Source of the DNA: Phorcus lineatus
Lineage: Eukaryota > Mollusca > Gastropoda > Trochida > Trochidae
Direction of reading: 5' to 3'
DNA: 64,000 nt
Assembly (NCBI GenBank): GCA_921293015.1
Contig: OV121087.1
Location: forward strand, 942,501-1,006,500
Of this stretch, positions 35,041-47,219 are shown in pieces (within the stretch, counting starts at the first letter, position 1; each line of letters opens with the position of its first letter). The translations under genes and the position numbers were made by a program. Below the pieces are notes generated by a model. The model saw nothing but the letters and a program-made list of their open reading frames with translations. It made no database searches and was not told the origin of the DNA.

Positions 35041-36525
35041 TGAAAGCTTGAATCAGATGCCAGATGTTTTGAACATGTAAGGATTGTTACACTTTTTTCA
35101 TAATAACTGTTTAATATTCTGTTTAATATTATTATGTGTTTAACATTGACGGTGATTTTGTCTTTATAACTTGACCTATGATATTTAATTCCAGCTTTGA
35201 TTTTGGGCCGACTTCACATTTAGTCAAAAGGGGTTACAAATAGTATTTGTGTATTCTTTGTTGAAATGTTACACATAATTTAGAACAATATCATGTATTA
35301 GATTGTTTCTCGTACTTTAAAGCTTCTTGTCATTTTGTCTAAAAACTTCAGATGAAATCGATTATTTTTGCTACCAACAAAAAGCTGTACAGCGGATACT
35401 ACTTAAAACGTGTTCTGATATATGTGAAACTGAATTGTATGTCTGCGATAAAACATTAAAAATATGAATTAAATTAGCTTAAAAGGGCAATTAAAGTTGA
35501 AACAAAACTTTAACAAAGTTAATAAAGAGACAAATTAAACATTCGATAATTATCTTACATCACATCTTCTCCTTCATCAGAAAATATGTATCTCACAAAT
35601 TGATACATTTTTCACACCAAAATATTTCAGAATTTAGAATGTATGAATTGGAACAATAAATTCAAATCATCCTCAAAGATCTTGATATTTCAATCCATAT
35701 CTTAACCAGGTTTTGCTTTATAACTCACCTTAAAGATTTATTGACTGCATAAATGTCAGACCTTTCGGGCTAAAAGTCCTACATTATTCATATTTCATTT
35801 TTATGGCACCCATTGGTTTCATGAAACTCTTAGAAATATTCAATATTACATAGAAAGCAAAGTTTAACCCTTCCAAAAACTGTCAGGAAGAAGCCAGAGG
35901 GAAAGTATATATGCCGCATTGAAATCAATACTAAATACTATTAAGGCTACCATAAAACTAGATCGAGGGATAGTTTAGCGAACGATATGACCTCGGCTAT
36001 ATCCGCGGTTTTGGACACCGTTGTTCAGGTTTCATAGTTTGGATTATCTTGTCGTATGTAATATTCATTGAGATACAGCAGGATACAGCATTTTATAGGG
36101 CTGTTTGATTCATCGGTAATTGGTTTTGTTATAACAGGCGGCTTCAGTCGAATGTTCAGGATTGGTTCAACTTTAGACAGATATTCTTACATTTACATAT
36201 ACATTATGTTTATGTCTCTGTGACCCTTTTATGTGAAGACACGTCAGATCTTTACTAAGCATCATACATTTGAAACTGAATATTATATGTTAGTTAAAAT
36301 GTTAATCGTGCAATTGTAAATAATAATACAACAGTCTGACATGATGAGGACGGAACTCAGCATTAATCGATCTTTAGGTTAAGTATTTAAACGGAAGAGG
36401 GCAAGTTCAGAAACAATCTCATGCGGCGAAGAAATACTGTACAATAATATGTTATAAAAGTTGTGAATGAGACAGTTGATATTTACGGCAAATATGTAGA
36501 CGTCAAGTAATAAGTAATAAACAGA
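35041..36525. other. AT-rich sequence, no gene seen
   Basis: A weak local duplication links 34440-34520 with 35640-35740 (shared 'gttttgctttataac'). Nothing else found. Confidence 0.35.
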
Positions 36526-36632
36526 ATACTAAACTGCCATCAATTTAATACTATTTTTTCGCTTTCGCTCGTTCTCTACTTAATCATTAACTCGTTTGAT
36601 AAAATAGTATTAAATGGAAGGTCGTTTAGTAT
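36526..36632. repeat. Short inverted-repeat element (MITE-like)
   Basis: 32-bp arms, 36526-36557 and 36601-36632, match in inverted orientation at all but five positions. Outer part ATACTAAAC; inner part ATTTAATACTATTTT is perfect over 15 bp. A 43-bp C/T-rich spacer separates them. Flanking target duplications are not evident. Confidence 0.75.
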
Positions 36633-39600
36633 CCTCTATGTAATGTTTAAAACTTCACTCTCTCTCTCTCTGTCTGTCATGAATCGATATCAGATACACA
36701 TCTCTATTACGTTCACTACATATCGGCTTGTAGCTGCTTGTTTCTGTACATTTGTAAAGGAAAGATTTTTACCAATATGGTATGGATTTAGCAAACGTAC
36801 CATGCGAAATTTATGTCTTTTTTTCGATCCTTATCTTAAGCAGAACAATGAAGTTTTCAATCAACTGTGGACGAATAAGTGCATTTGAATGGTCGCGAAC
36901 TTCTACAAATGATATTATACTATCTAGTGTTACAGTGGAATTAATTGAGTTCTAAGAGAGTATAATACTAAATCCTTTGCCAGTGTAGGACAAATCGTTA
37001 CTACTACTTATAAAATGTAAAGCTTTCGCCTTAAGGCGACTGATACCACATTTCATTATGCACTTTACATGGGAAATAGGCATTATATAAGTTTTCGGTC
37101 CACACACTTATTTCAAAGTTTGAAACCTCAAACAATACACTACACTACTAGGACAGTCAGAATTTTGTAACTGTTAAGTATTCAATATGGTTCTGTTATA
37201 TTTGTCAATAAATTATTGAACGAAATAACTGAAACAAGCTGTTGCTATAATTGCCAGTCTTTATGTTCTTCTGTTCACAGGTAAACGTGTTTTACAGAAC
37301 CTCTCCTTGAAGATAAAAGAATCAAACGTAGAGTAAGCAGTTTAACTCATAAAATCCAATAGCGTTTTTTAAACTACATATGCGAAATTGGAGTAAGATT
37401 CAAATCACATGTATGACTTAAAAAACAGTATTGGCCATTTATTCATTGAAGTAGTAGGTCGGTATATTCTGTCTTTGCCCTATGGTATAGAGTTTTTTCC
37501 AGGATATTTAACCTTTCATTTTCAAATCAATTTATGATAAATAGCCGATGTACACATTTGTTTGTCAATGTTTACAATTTCCTATGTAAAATCATAATTT
37601 TTTGAAATTTTGAAATTGCCACCAAATCTTAACATACAATTCACAGACCATACATTTTGATCCAAAAGATGGTCATATCTAAATTTCATATACAAGGTTC
37701 CCGGAGACAGTTCTGGCATTACCATAGAGAACCATTTTTATCTTTTATCAATAATTTAATATATATTGAATCTAAAACTAACCAATAATGTAATATCAGT
37801 TTAGGGTTGTATTAATAATAGTGACGTATTTATTTGGCTAAAATCAACTAAAAGCATTTTTCCGTGAAAAAAAAGAGATTTAGTCAAGAGTTATTGTATT
37901 GTGTATGACTTATGTTCGTGAGACTTTTCAAGGTGAATTGACCATTTTACCTTGTACCATTTCTTATTGTGTAAGTCTTCTAGTCTTGACCTTCAGATAG
38001 GAATTGCAAATAACGACAATAGTTGAAATTACAGTTACTTCATAATAAAAAAACAAACTGTTTACAGACTGATATTCCATGTTGTTGAGAAATATTAAAT
38101 TTTTATAAAGACCTCCAAATTTAAAGGACACTCTCTGTTGTATCCTCACTGTTGTCCACTGTTGAAACTTCATTGAGCAAAATCTTGTTGACCAATCACT
38201 GCTTATTAAATGTACATATCTAACAAGAAGTCCTGACTTTGACTTTCCGTTGTACATGGACACATACATGTTTCGTTGTGAAGTTCGATGCATGTAAGTT
38301 ATCATTGTGTCTATTCATGCGACAGTGGTCACTGAACAAATTTAGGTTTACCCTAAATAAAGCTGACAAAAAGCTAAATCAAGGTAATAAGGTATCCTAA
38401 GTTTATCTTAACGTAATTTCAATGGATGAAGAAATAATTTGGTAGATCACATCAAAATGACACATATTCTGGACTTAATTTAGTCCCATTAAAGATAATA
38501 TTATTCAATTATTATCAATCACAGAAGCAAACCAAAGCAACTAACTTATGCAACTTGGCAATTCCAGGACGCTTTTTGAGGAATGAGAATAGTATTGTTT
38601 CTGACAACACAATATGAACATATATAGTGTACTAAGATGGTAGAAGTTTAACCTTTATGAACTGATCTTGTGCAATAAAGTATTAATATTTTCTGGTTAC
38701 ATTCACTCCAGCCAGACACCATGTCTTCACTTTGTAATGAGATTTTCCAATTCAATTACACGAATTCATCTTTAAGATTCGAAATGACAAGGGTGAACAG
38801 GTTGTAATGACATTTCAAGTTGGTCAGAGACAATACTTGCAAATATCCGTCATGGCTTTAATTCAAATTCCCAAATTATTTTGCATGTTTTTAAGGTTAG
38901 AATTGAATTGGACAAAACATTTAATGAAAATTTGCTGTTCTGTTGTTGTTCATGCTTATTTCATTGGTTCTCTCTAAATGTCACTTTGTTGCAAATTGTT
39001 TTCAATTTATGTATATTGTATTTGTATAACAAACTTAGGATAATAACTGCCCCCTAAATGGCCTTAAACATATGTATGACGTGACAATGTACCTGTTAAA
39101 ATATTGCATACTTCATCACAATTAAAACGATGACGTGTTTTGTCTAAATCTAACACAGTCAATGTAAGGAAAATAGATACTCAAGGTCATTAGAAATAAT
39201 TACAGGGGCATATCTCAAACGCGTTTCCTTTACATCAGCAGTTTATGAATTATGTTTGGCATACTAATGTATGTCAGAATCCTAATTTTAAAATTCCTAC
39301 TTTATATCACATATTTATTGCAGCCATGAGTTACCTAAAACTCTTGGGAACTCTGTATCACAAAGGCTAAGTTTTACGACCTGCTTGATAGACCCTTTGG
39401 GAGCCTAGATGGGCAATTTATTGATGAACGCTGTTCCTCCATTTTGTAAAAGACAACGAATATTTAATGACATTATTTAATGTGCATTTGACAGTCTCCT
39501 TTACAGGCCTGTACACTGTTTACAGATAATCATGTTTATAACGACATGACAGTGATTTTCAGAAAACATGTCTTCAGACTATTAAATTGCTCATTTGCCG

Positions 39601-39789
39601 TAATTACATAAAATATGTGCAGAAATAATTTCAATCAATCTCAATAAGGATCTGAAAATCGAATTATACACATGATAACTGTCATTTTCTTTACCGATCC
39701 ATTTCAATTAAACTAAGAAAAATAAGATATCATAAAGTTAGATATCACGATACATTATATTATATGCAGATTGATTTCCAGGTTTGAGA
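36633..39789. other. AT-rich sequence without a supported gene
   Basis: A (TC)n run sits at about 36657-36672. ORFs such as 36643-36888 (81 aa) and 37964-38305 (113 aa, minus) show no domain features. A weak resemblance links 28320-28360 and 38715-38750. Confidence 0.35.
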
Positions 39790-40060
39790 GATAGCATTAA
39801 GTTCAAAACAAATGCTCAGACAGAAACAATTCCACAAGGTTGAACTAAGTAAAGAATGGCTTTTCAACTATTGGAGACAGAGTAGTAAATTTGGTTCCCT
39901 TTTATCCCTTTAGTCATGATTGAAGAGCAATTCCCAAAACGTAGCTTAGTGACATGAAATCTTTATCTGTCGATCTTTATAATGCTCTCACGATCTCGGT
40001 TAACAGAAATATAGATTCGGGGACTCTTCATAAGTTAAACATGATTTTTCTCAAGGGAGA
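39790..40060. repeat. Duplicated block i, copy 3
   Basis: Third diverged copy; see 31480 and 34800. It begins with 'ttcaaaacaaatgct', also found at 34799. Confidence 0.6.
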
Positions 40061-41362
40061 GCAGATATTCTTTATATGATATGACTTAATGTGTGCTTTA
40101 TGTTAAAATTGGCCGCTTTCAGCCGTGTATTTGCGGTCTATACCAATATTCTAAATGACGTCCTAACATTCCCCCAAGCAACTATTAGATTTTTTGTAAG
40201 AGCTGAAACTTAAGTAATTATGACAGATGTTCTCCCCACAAGGTCTGACAATGTCCTCGAGACGAAGTCATGATTACGTTATGGAACAGTTTGGCTACAT
40301 CGGCTGCTTGTCTCATGGTATCTGTTTGCCTTTGAATAGGCCAGTGACTCACAAACAACTTGTATTTGTCAACTGATACAAAACGATATTTTCAATAAAC
40401 GATAAATAAATAATATTTTTGCCAATAATCTTCTTTGATAAATTTTGCTGAAGAAATAATTGTTTAACTCAAATGGTTTTATAATTTTTTTATTTATGGT
40501 GTTATAATTATATCAAAAATGAATATCCAGGGTACAATAGATTACATGGGATCTTCAAATTGTTTTCGAATAGTTGATAACTGTTCTGTTTCAAAACAGT
40601 TAATAATGTAAATTCATGTTTATTAGGTGAATATTTACGAATGTATATCTTTAAAATCTACTAGCAGTCGTTTGTTCTGCCTGTAATTCAAATGTTTCTT
40701 TTTTCTGAGAAATCGAAACACAAAGGAGATCTAGTTTCTCACGAGTTGTGCCATAACTATATGCTTTCATAGAATTATCTAAGAATACTTAAACACAAAT
40801 CATACTATTCGCTTTAATTTACTGTTCAATGAAAAAGTGATCAGATATTTGTTTTAGTAATAAAACACACGTGCATATTTTGCAGTGGTTCCTCAAGTAA
40901 ATTGACCGGTAAAAGCGTCATACTACAAGGATGTTGGCAATGTTGATGACACCCAACGAAACATTCACGGATGGTTTGACCATAGTTGTATTCCTAACAG
41001 AACTAAAGGATCATGGCATAACACATTTAGGGACTCTAGGGAGACTACACATAAATAATACATATATTGATGTCCCTAAAGGATCCGATATTTTAAACTA
41101 GTTAACCAGGGCCATCTTAGAAAACCTTTTCCCTGTTCCACCATATCGTTTTTAGAACAGTCTATTTCAGCATTATTATAGATATGAAACGATATTATTA
41201 CCTCCATATTTTACCCGTAGCTAATTACAATAATAGTGTTAAAACAATGATTCTGATGACGGGCAGAGCGGTAATTTGATATAGGCATTATTTTTCGAAT
41301 TCAATTAGTTACCCAAACACTTATCGTTGATTTTGAAAATATTGTATGATATAATTCTAAAT
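40061..41362. other. AT-rich sequence, nothing recognised
   Basis: A segment near 40220-40270 (detached anchors such as 'gacagatgttctccccac') is faintly similar to 41940-41990, 46360-46420 and 54345-54420, suggesting an old repeat. No genes. Confidence 0.3.
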
Positions 41363-41701
41363 TAAGCACGTTTTAGATGTTCATCGCATGACCTATTCAT
41401 TGAGAAAGGCAGATATGTAAATATAAGTAGGGAACATAGAATTTGCAAACTCTGCTATTGAAGATGAGTACCATTTCCTACTTGTTTGTCCAAGATACTT
41501 TAATATTCGAAACGAATATATAAAAACAAATATCACGTCAATCCTAATAAATGTAAATTTAAGGAATTATTAAACAGCACTCGAGAACTAAAAAATGTAT
41601 ATATATTATGCATTTGTACATAGAACGCATGTTGTTTCTTGAATGTATGCAATGTATTTCATGTACTATAGGCCTATGGCCAGAATAAAGATTGATTGAT
41701 A
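41363..41701 (+). mobile_element. 5'-truncated LINE 3' end
   Basis: Plus-strand translation gives ARFRCSSHDLFIEKGRYVNI, then SREHRICKLC, then after one frameshift (about 41455) SAIEDEYHFLLVCPRYFNIR and NEYIKTNITSI. This is the C-terminal Cys/His motif region (C-x2-C ... H-x4-C) of a LINE protein. The element ends with AATAAAGATTGATTGAT (41684-41700), a LINE-type polyadenylation and simple-repeat end. No RT core remains; it is a dead-on-arrival copy. The family is probably different from the LINEs at 26.5-28.1 kb. Confidence 0.8.
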
Positions 41702-42011
41702 TAATTCTATTTTTGAAACTTTGCTTTACATTAGAAAAGTTTGCTTAGATTGGTATGACCAATATCATATTTTCCAAAATATTCCGAATAAATTTTCTAT
41801 TGACCGTTAAAAAAAGGCTTTGGAAAAAAAGTTACATATTATAATATTTAGCAATTTTGCTTTCATCCAATTCCCATTACCAAATATATTCCGAAGCAGC
41901 TTCTAAAGACTTTGTCAGACCTGAAACCTTAATAATAGTGATAGGTGATCTCTCAACATGCTGTAGCGATGTTTGGGAGCTAAAGTAATTATGCCAGTTA
42001 CATTATAGAAC

Positions 42012-42110
42012 AGGGGGCCACTAAGTCACTAAGGTAGCCTTAGTGCAATGCTTAAGGATGGCACTATGGTTAACCTTAGTGTTAAGTTGCTTTGTGCAAC
42101 GATCCCCAGT
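42012..42110. mobile_element. Possible DNA-transposon end or MITE
   Basis: A 'gggggccactaag' start and a 'gcaacgatcccc' end enclose repeated CTAAGGT / CCTTAG / TTAACCTTAG motifs in both orientations. This resembles terminal parts of PIF/Harbinger-type elements in style. No transposase and no clear target duplication, so this is tentative. Confidence 0.35.
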
Positions 42111-42624
42111 TCCGTTACACCGACTGCGTGTGTACCAGTCTGTTCACTATGAATGCTCTTTTGTTTTATGAATGTGAATTTAGTACATTAGTTAACATTA
42201 GTACAGTTAAATTAATATAATATATTCTTTAGCATTGATGCAAGCAGCATGACAAGCTTCATCAGAGTTAACAATCTGTACAAACAAACTGTACGAATCC
42301 TTGTATTTAGTCTTAAATGATGTCATATGAAATAATGGTATGTTTTTGTATGGCAAGAATGAAAAAAAATTACCATTTGTACATTAACCGTAGTCGGTTG
42401 ACAAACCTTTTACTTTCTGCATTCAATCTCCTTTGGGAAATTTGTTATAAAAGTGTGAACATTTCTGCCTGAGGCAAAATGGAAATGTACTGAAATTCTC
42501 GGGAACCTTTCAAACCATTCTGTTGGGGATAAAGCCTGCCATTTACAAGGAACTGTTATTTTTTCAGAACAACTTGAGACGGCGTGAGCTAGAAACTTGT
42601 GATTTTTGGTTATAATTTGGAAAG

Positions 42625-42654
42625 AGGGGGGGTGGGGGTGGGGGGTGGAGGGGG
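42625..42654 (+). other. G-quadruplex candidate
   Basis: A 30-nt run with four G tracts (7, 5, 6 and 5 G) separated by T, T and TGGA in an otherwise AT-rich region. It fits the canonical G4 pattern on the plus strand. Confidence 0.8.
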
Positions 42655-43800
42655 AAAAGTGTTAATAGTAGATGTATGCATGTTCATTTTGATAATGCAA
42701 CATGAACTCTCAAACAACGAAACTGGTTTGTAAAGCCTGCTACTAAAGCCTGTCTATATGTAAAACACAAAATCGAGAAAGCTTGATAATATGCTCTGCT
42801 ATCAGTCAACGAACATTTTTAAAAATCCATAAGTGATCAAACAGATAACGAATAGTAACTTTTGGAATGTATGTTCTATAACACACATACAGGCTTAAAA
42901 CAACCATGTGTAACCGATTCTGTATATGATATTTAACCACATATCATTGAAAATAAAACGTCATCAATAATCTGTTGCTTTTCTGAATTCCTGTTTGGAT
43001 GCTACAAATTATTGCAGTGACTATAAAACAATTGTTTACATTACTATAGCATTTTCATTGTTCTTCTTGGTAATCATATTTTGTGGAAAAAGTTCTGGAG
43101 AGACAAATATTTGTCATGTGAAAGGAATATTTCATGGTTTCAAGACAAAAAGGAAGGAGGTTATCGGATGTATTGAATGCTTGAGTCTCTGCTATATCGA
43201 TGATTATTAAAACTTCTAGGTATCACTTCCTCGGGCAAAAAGTGTTTTTCTGTCTACAATGTACTTTCTTGTCATTTTGCCAACTGATCTACATGTATGG
43301 CTTCATCAAGAAACATGTCAGTTAATAACATTAAACCTATCAACTGCAAATGATGTAATAAGCCTTGTCGTAGATATTTGTAGACATCACTTTTGAATCA
43401 TAAACACGACTCAATTCCATTGTATATTACATGTTGTTAAATCAATTTTACCTCCTGTCTTTATTGCTAAGTGATATGATAATACATCTTATATTAGGTC
43501 TTTAAGACGAAAGTATTAAGGCCTATCATTATTGTCCTTGTTTTCCGTACCATTATTCTTTATAACCAATTTTGTGTAGACATTCCCAGCACTGGAAGCC
43601 ATTTATCTGTCCAAGGCAGACGCTGACAATGTCCTTTGTAAAATACTTGTTTTTGAAGAGTTCCTCTTGGGAATACTAATCCGACTTCAAGTTATTGCTT
43701 ATATCACTAAAGGGACACATTTATCTGCATTAACTTGTAAATAATCCAAACTAACAATAAATGCTGATCTTGCTCTTTCCGAATCAATACTGTTAACTAA
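42655..43800. other. AT-rich sequence; 71-aa ORF of unknown status
   Basis: The plus frame 42995-43210 has a hydrophobic stretch IVYITIAFSLFFLVIIFCG followed by Cys-containing sequence (NICHVKGIFHG). Such a composition arises easily by chance in AT-rich DNA. No homologue recognised. Confidence 0.2.
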
Positions 43801-44110
43801 TATGCCATGATTGCAAATCCGCCCATTGTAGTTAGTGAGAGGGCATGTGTATCAAGTTGGTGATGGTGGCTTGTGCAGTTTGAGAGATATGCTGCAGACA
43901 AAAGGGTTGCTCAGGGTATCACTGAAGGACTCCCGTTTCCATGGAAACCGCAATAAATAAAATTCAGAATTCGGTCTTACTTTCAAAAGACACATCTAAG
44001 GTTTTTGTAGGACACGCGTATCAAGGATAGTGATGAATGTAGCGACGTAGATATGCTCTCTGAACAACTTTTGTGACGGACAGAACGCCGGAGGGACAGA
44101 AAGGACGCTA
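43801..44110. repeat. GC-richer degenerate repeat-like segment
   Basis: Contains 'gtttccatggaaacc' (palindromic, about 43936) and 'gacggacagaacgccggagg' (about 44086), echoing the 'gacggacggacgg'-type intergenic repeats also seen at about 46108-46135. No coding frame. Confidence 0.35.
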
Positions 44111-45588
44111 TTTAGTCCTGCTTACGCTGTATGATAGTATGATAAATTATCATTTATCAATGACATATAATTGAATATTGCCATTTTAGTGAAGTTCAAT
44201 GGATGTCAGTTCAATTACAATATAAGCGCTCGTAAATATATGTACATCATCAATTGCTTTTTTCCAGTACAACATATTTCTGTAGAGTAAAGCAGTTAAA
44301 AAGGACACCATCAAGTTCTGAAGGTTTGTTTTGACCCTTACGCGAGGTTTGTCTTTGAAATGATTATTCATAATGAAAGTTTAATGGATACAGACATTTT
44401 ATATGAATTTTGTAATTTAATATAGGGTCTTATATTGCAGCAGTTATGTGACAATTCCATATTAAATCTATATAAACATAAATGATTACTACCTCTTTGC
44501 TGAAAATGAATATAATATTTAAGGTAACAAATCCGTTAACAATGCTGAAATAATAAAACCGACATCCTTTATTCCAATCGGAGATCCCACTTCAGAGAAA
44601 CAAGTCACAGAGAAACGTATTTTATTGTGTCACTTTTCCTTTATTCACCATAAATTAAATAAAATACTGTCTGTGACTCTATTTCTTCTCGTCATCACTA
44701 ATGAATTATTCTAAATGTAATTGAAAAAGAAGCAGTTGGAATTGACTATGAGGGCGTCCAAAATTGTTAAAAAATAATGTTTTTTTATCTTACGCAATCT
44801 TTTAGCGTTTTTCAATATGAAAGTTTATTGTACCTGTCAGAGCATTCTTTTTTTACATAAAAAAATTGAAACATGTTTAAAGAAGGAAATACTCTTTTTT
44901 ATTATTTTGCTTTAGTCGAAAATGTGTGAAACCTTTCTATTAAATTTCCCTAAGGTATTTGAATGCATACAAACTGTTGAAACTATATGCATCCACAGAT
45001 GATGAAAACTGGCAGAGCTCTTTCATTTTCTATAATTTTTTATATAAAAGCATGTATGTTCTTTGTATTTAGGTCAAGAAAGATGAAGGATTTAACTAAA
45101 CAAGATGAATTATAGAAATGCGATAGAGATGAGTATCATCATTTTGACCGAGGGAAGTCTTACGATTTCAAAAAGATGTATCTAATTCAAAATACCAATC
45201 TAAATGTTCACATTAAATGAAATGACTTTATAAAAAGTATGCAACTATCGTGTCATTCGTTACTATTAGAAATGTAAGGCACTTTCTGCAACAGTTCATA
45301 TCATATCAAGTGATCAAGAGTCTTAAAGATAGAACCTGTTTATCTAATCCAATGTAACCATGCACTCAGAATCGCTTCGGTGAAATATGTGTGAAGAGGA
45401 AATTACTACTACTAGCACGTTGATTGTTAAAGAATCTTTTAATGGGGCATTTTAGAACCTGGATTGAAGTAGAACGAGTTCTTATGGATAGTCATCTTTA
45501 TTGCACGAATTTCGACGTTTCGGTGTAGATACTAACATTATCATATCATATCTATCACTTGATTCATTAGGGTTTTTGTATCTATATA
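44111..45588. other. AT-rich sequence, no gene seen
   Basis: No recognised features; the 61-aa minus frame 44186-44371 is unremarkable. Confidence 0.4.
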
Positions 45589-46020
45589 TACGAGGGGATA
45601 TAAACAAGTTTCAATGATCACAGACACGTATCAAAGGTACAAACTTATTTTGTTCTCATGTTTTTAAGACTTCTCTACATACTCACCATCCAGAGATACA
45701 CATTTTCCCCATCGCTTCTTGACCTTGCGCAGACAGTCTGAATAGAAGACCCCTGATTTCATGGAAAAAAAGCCCCCACCTCTCGAATGATGTCATTGGT
45801 GTCCTCGAAGTGGATTTTTCATCTCGGTGAACAAGAAGAAGTCACTTGGTGCAAGATCGGGTGAATAGGGAGGATGCGGTAAGATTTCAAAGCCAAATCG
45901 CCGTGCCTGGCAAGTGTGAGCTGGGGCATAGGATGTTCTGGTCCGGTCTGGTTCTGGTCCGGAAACGAAATTCTAAGTAGAGTTTTCATGGAAAAGTTGA
46001 AACGCCAGAAAGGCACCAAC
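45589..46020 (-). mobile_element. Mariner-type transposon remnant
   Basis: The minus strand encodes the C-terminal part of a Tc1/mariner transposase: APAHTCQARRFGFEILPHPP, then YSPDLAPSDFFLFTEMKNPL, RGHQ, then after a shift EDTNDIIREVGAFF, then SGVFYSDCLRKVKKRWGKCV and SLDGEYVEKS. It includes the catalytic Asp of the PSD motif; the usual Asp before NAPAH is missing, replaced by SYAPAH. The element end near 45589 reads TA then TACGAGGGG, like a mariner terminal repeat. The 5' two thirds and the other terminus are gone, and there are at least two frameshifts. Nearest type: SETMAR/mos-like mariner. Confidence 0.85.
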
Positions 46021-46099
46021 CCATATGATTATTGTTCCACATTCCAACATTCAATGAGCTACGCTTAGTGGCTTTTTACTTCTTGTCCGGAAAAGACCA

Positions 46100-46160
46100 G
46101 CTTGTAGAGACGGACGGACGGGGCTATATCCCCTAATAACTTCATTTGGCGAGGGATAAC
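46100..46160. repeat. Fragment of 'gacggacgg...ctatatcccc' intergenic repeat
   Basis: Short GC-rich segment with 'gacggacggacggggctata' and 'tttggcgaggga', typical in style of dispersed molluscan repeats. No coding content. Confidence 0.4.
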
Positions 46161-46339
46161 TAAACTTTCCTCCAAAAAACAAAAGAAAAGAAGTATCTAA
46201 ATTATAATCTTGCTACAATATTAATGAACCGCTTTTGACAAAAATGTGACTGTGACAGCTTGTTTACTTGTTTCCTGAGTCATAATTAGAATAAATAATT
46301 AATACAGAAATCAAAATATATAAAGGATGATTTCAACAT

Positions 46340-46760
46340 CTGAAACCGTAGTAAAAGTGACAGGTGTTTTCTCCACGTGCCATGTTCCAGAGGTGAAGCC
46401 ATGATACATTAACAAAATGCCGTAGAGGTTGATAAGGTTTCTTCGATTTTAGATGTTTGATTTTAAAATACATCACTGCATAATGTCAAACACATGGTAT
46501 AATTACAAATTACACTCATACAATAATTTCCAAATTGATATCTTGAAGTAACCAGTGGAAAACGAATTGTGATTGATTAACGTTAGTTATGTAAATTCAA
46601 TAACAACCAACTTTAGTTAATATTAATGTTATGTGAAGGTAAAATTGCATCACTTTCAAGCTGTAGCAAACTGTCCCTTGTTAATGGAATGAAATCTATC
46701 GTTTTGTCAAGAGAGATGTAGTGATCTTTCAACTGTCCTCAGCAAATAAATTAATGAATG
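46340..46760. repeat. Duplicated block e, left copy
   Basis: Matches 54340-54760: shared 'aaaagtgacaggtgttttct' / 'agaagtgacaggtgtccttt', 'gtagcaaac', 'ttttgtcaagaga' and 'cagctgtcct' / 'caactgtcct'. Same orientation, 8 kb apart. Confidence 0.65.
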
Positions 46761-47219
46761 AATGACTAAATGAAAATTAAACTTTGAATTTTTTCTCGTC
46801 GTAATATTAGTTCAATGAGATTAGCAAGACTGTTTTCAAAGATTAAAATGTTATTGATTAAAGAAATATCTACGAAGCAAGTGGAAACAGCCAATCAAAA
46901 CTCATAAATATAAGTGTTTGTAATTATTTTGAAGCTTAAATAGGACAATTCAACCACTGAGGTGCAATATTATGGGGTTAATCAGCTCTATGATGGAATA
47001 AACTATGAATAAATGTTGTTTCAAGTTCTTAAAGGTTACAAGTTCAACACTCATATGAACGAATAATGCCTATTAAATCACATTCGCCTTTGCATGACTA
47101 AGTCATACGAATCTGATACAGCAATTGGTTTGTGGTGACTTTTGTTTGTATCAGTGATCCCTATGATATCTTTTGTTTGTCTCACTTTGGAATGAATACA
47201 ATTGAAGTTTTCAATTTGA

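Noticed and set aside
42995-43210. Small secreted or membrane Cys-containing protein
   Set aside because: Hydrophobic stretches are common in AT-rich chance ORFs; no acceptable start, no homologue recognised and no conservation in duplicated blocks.
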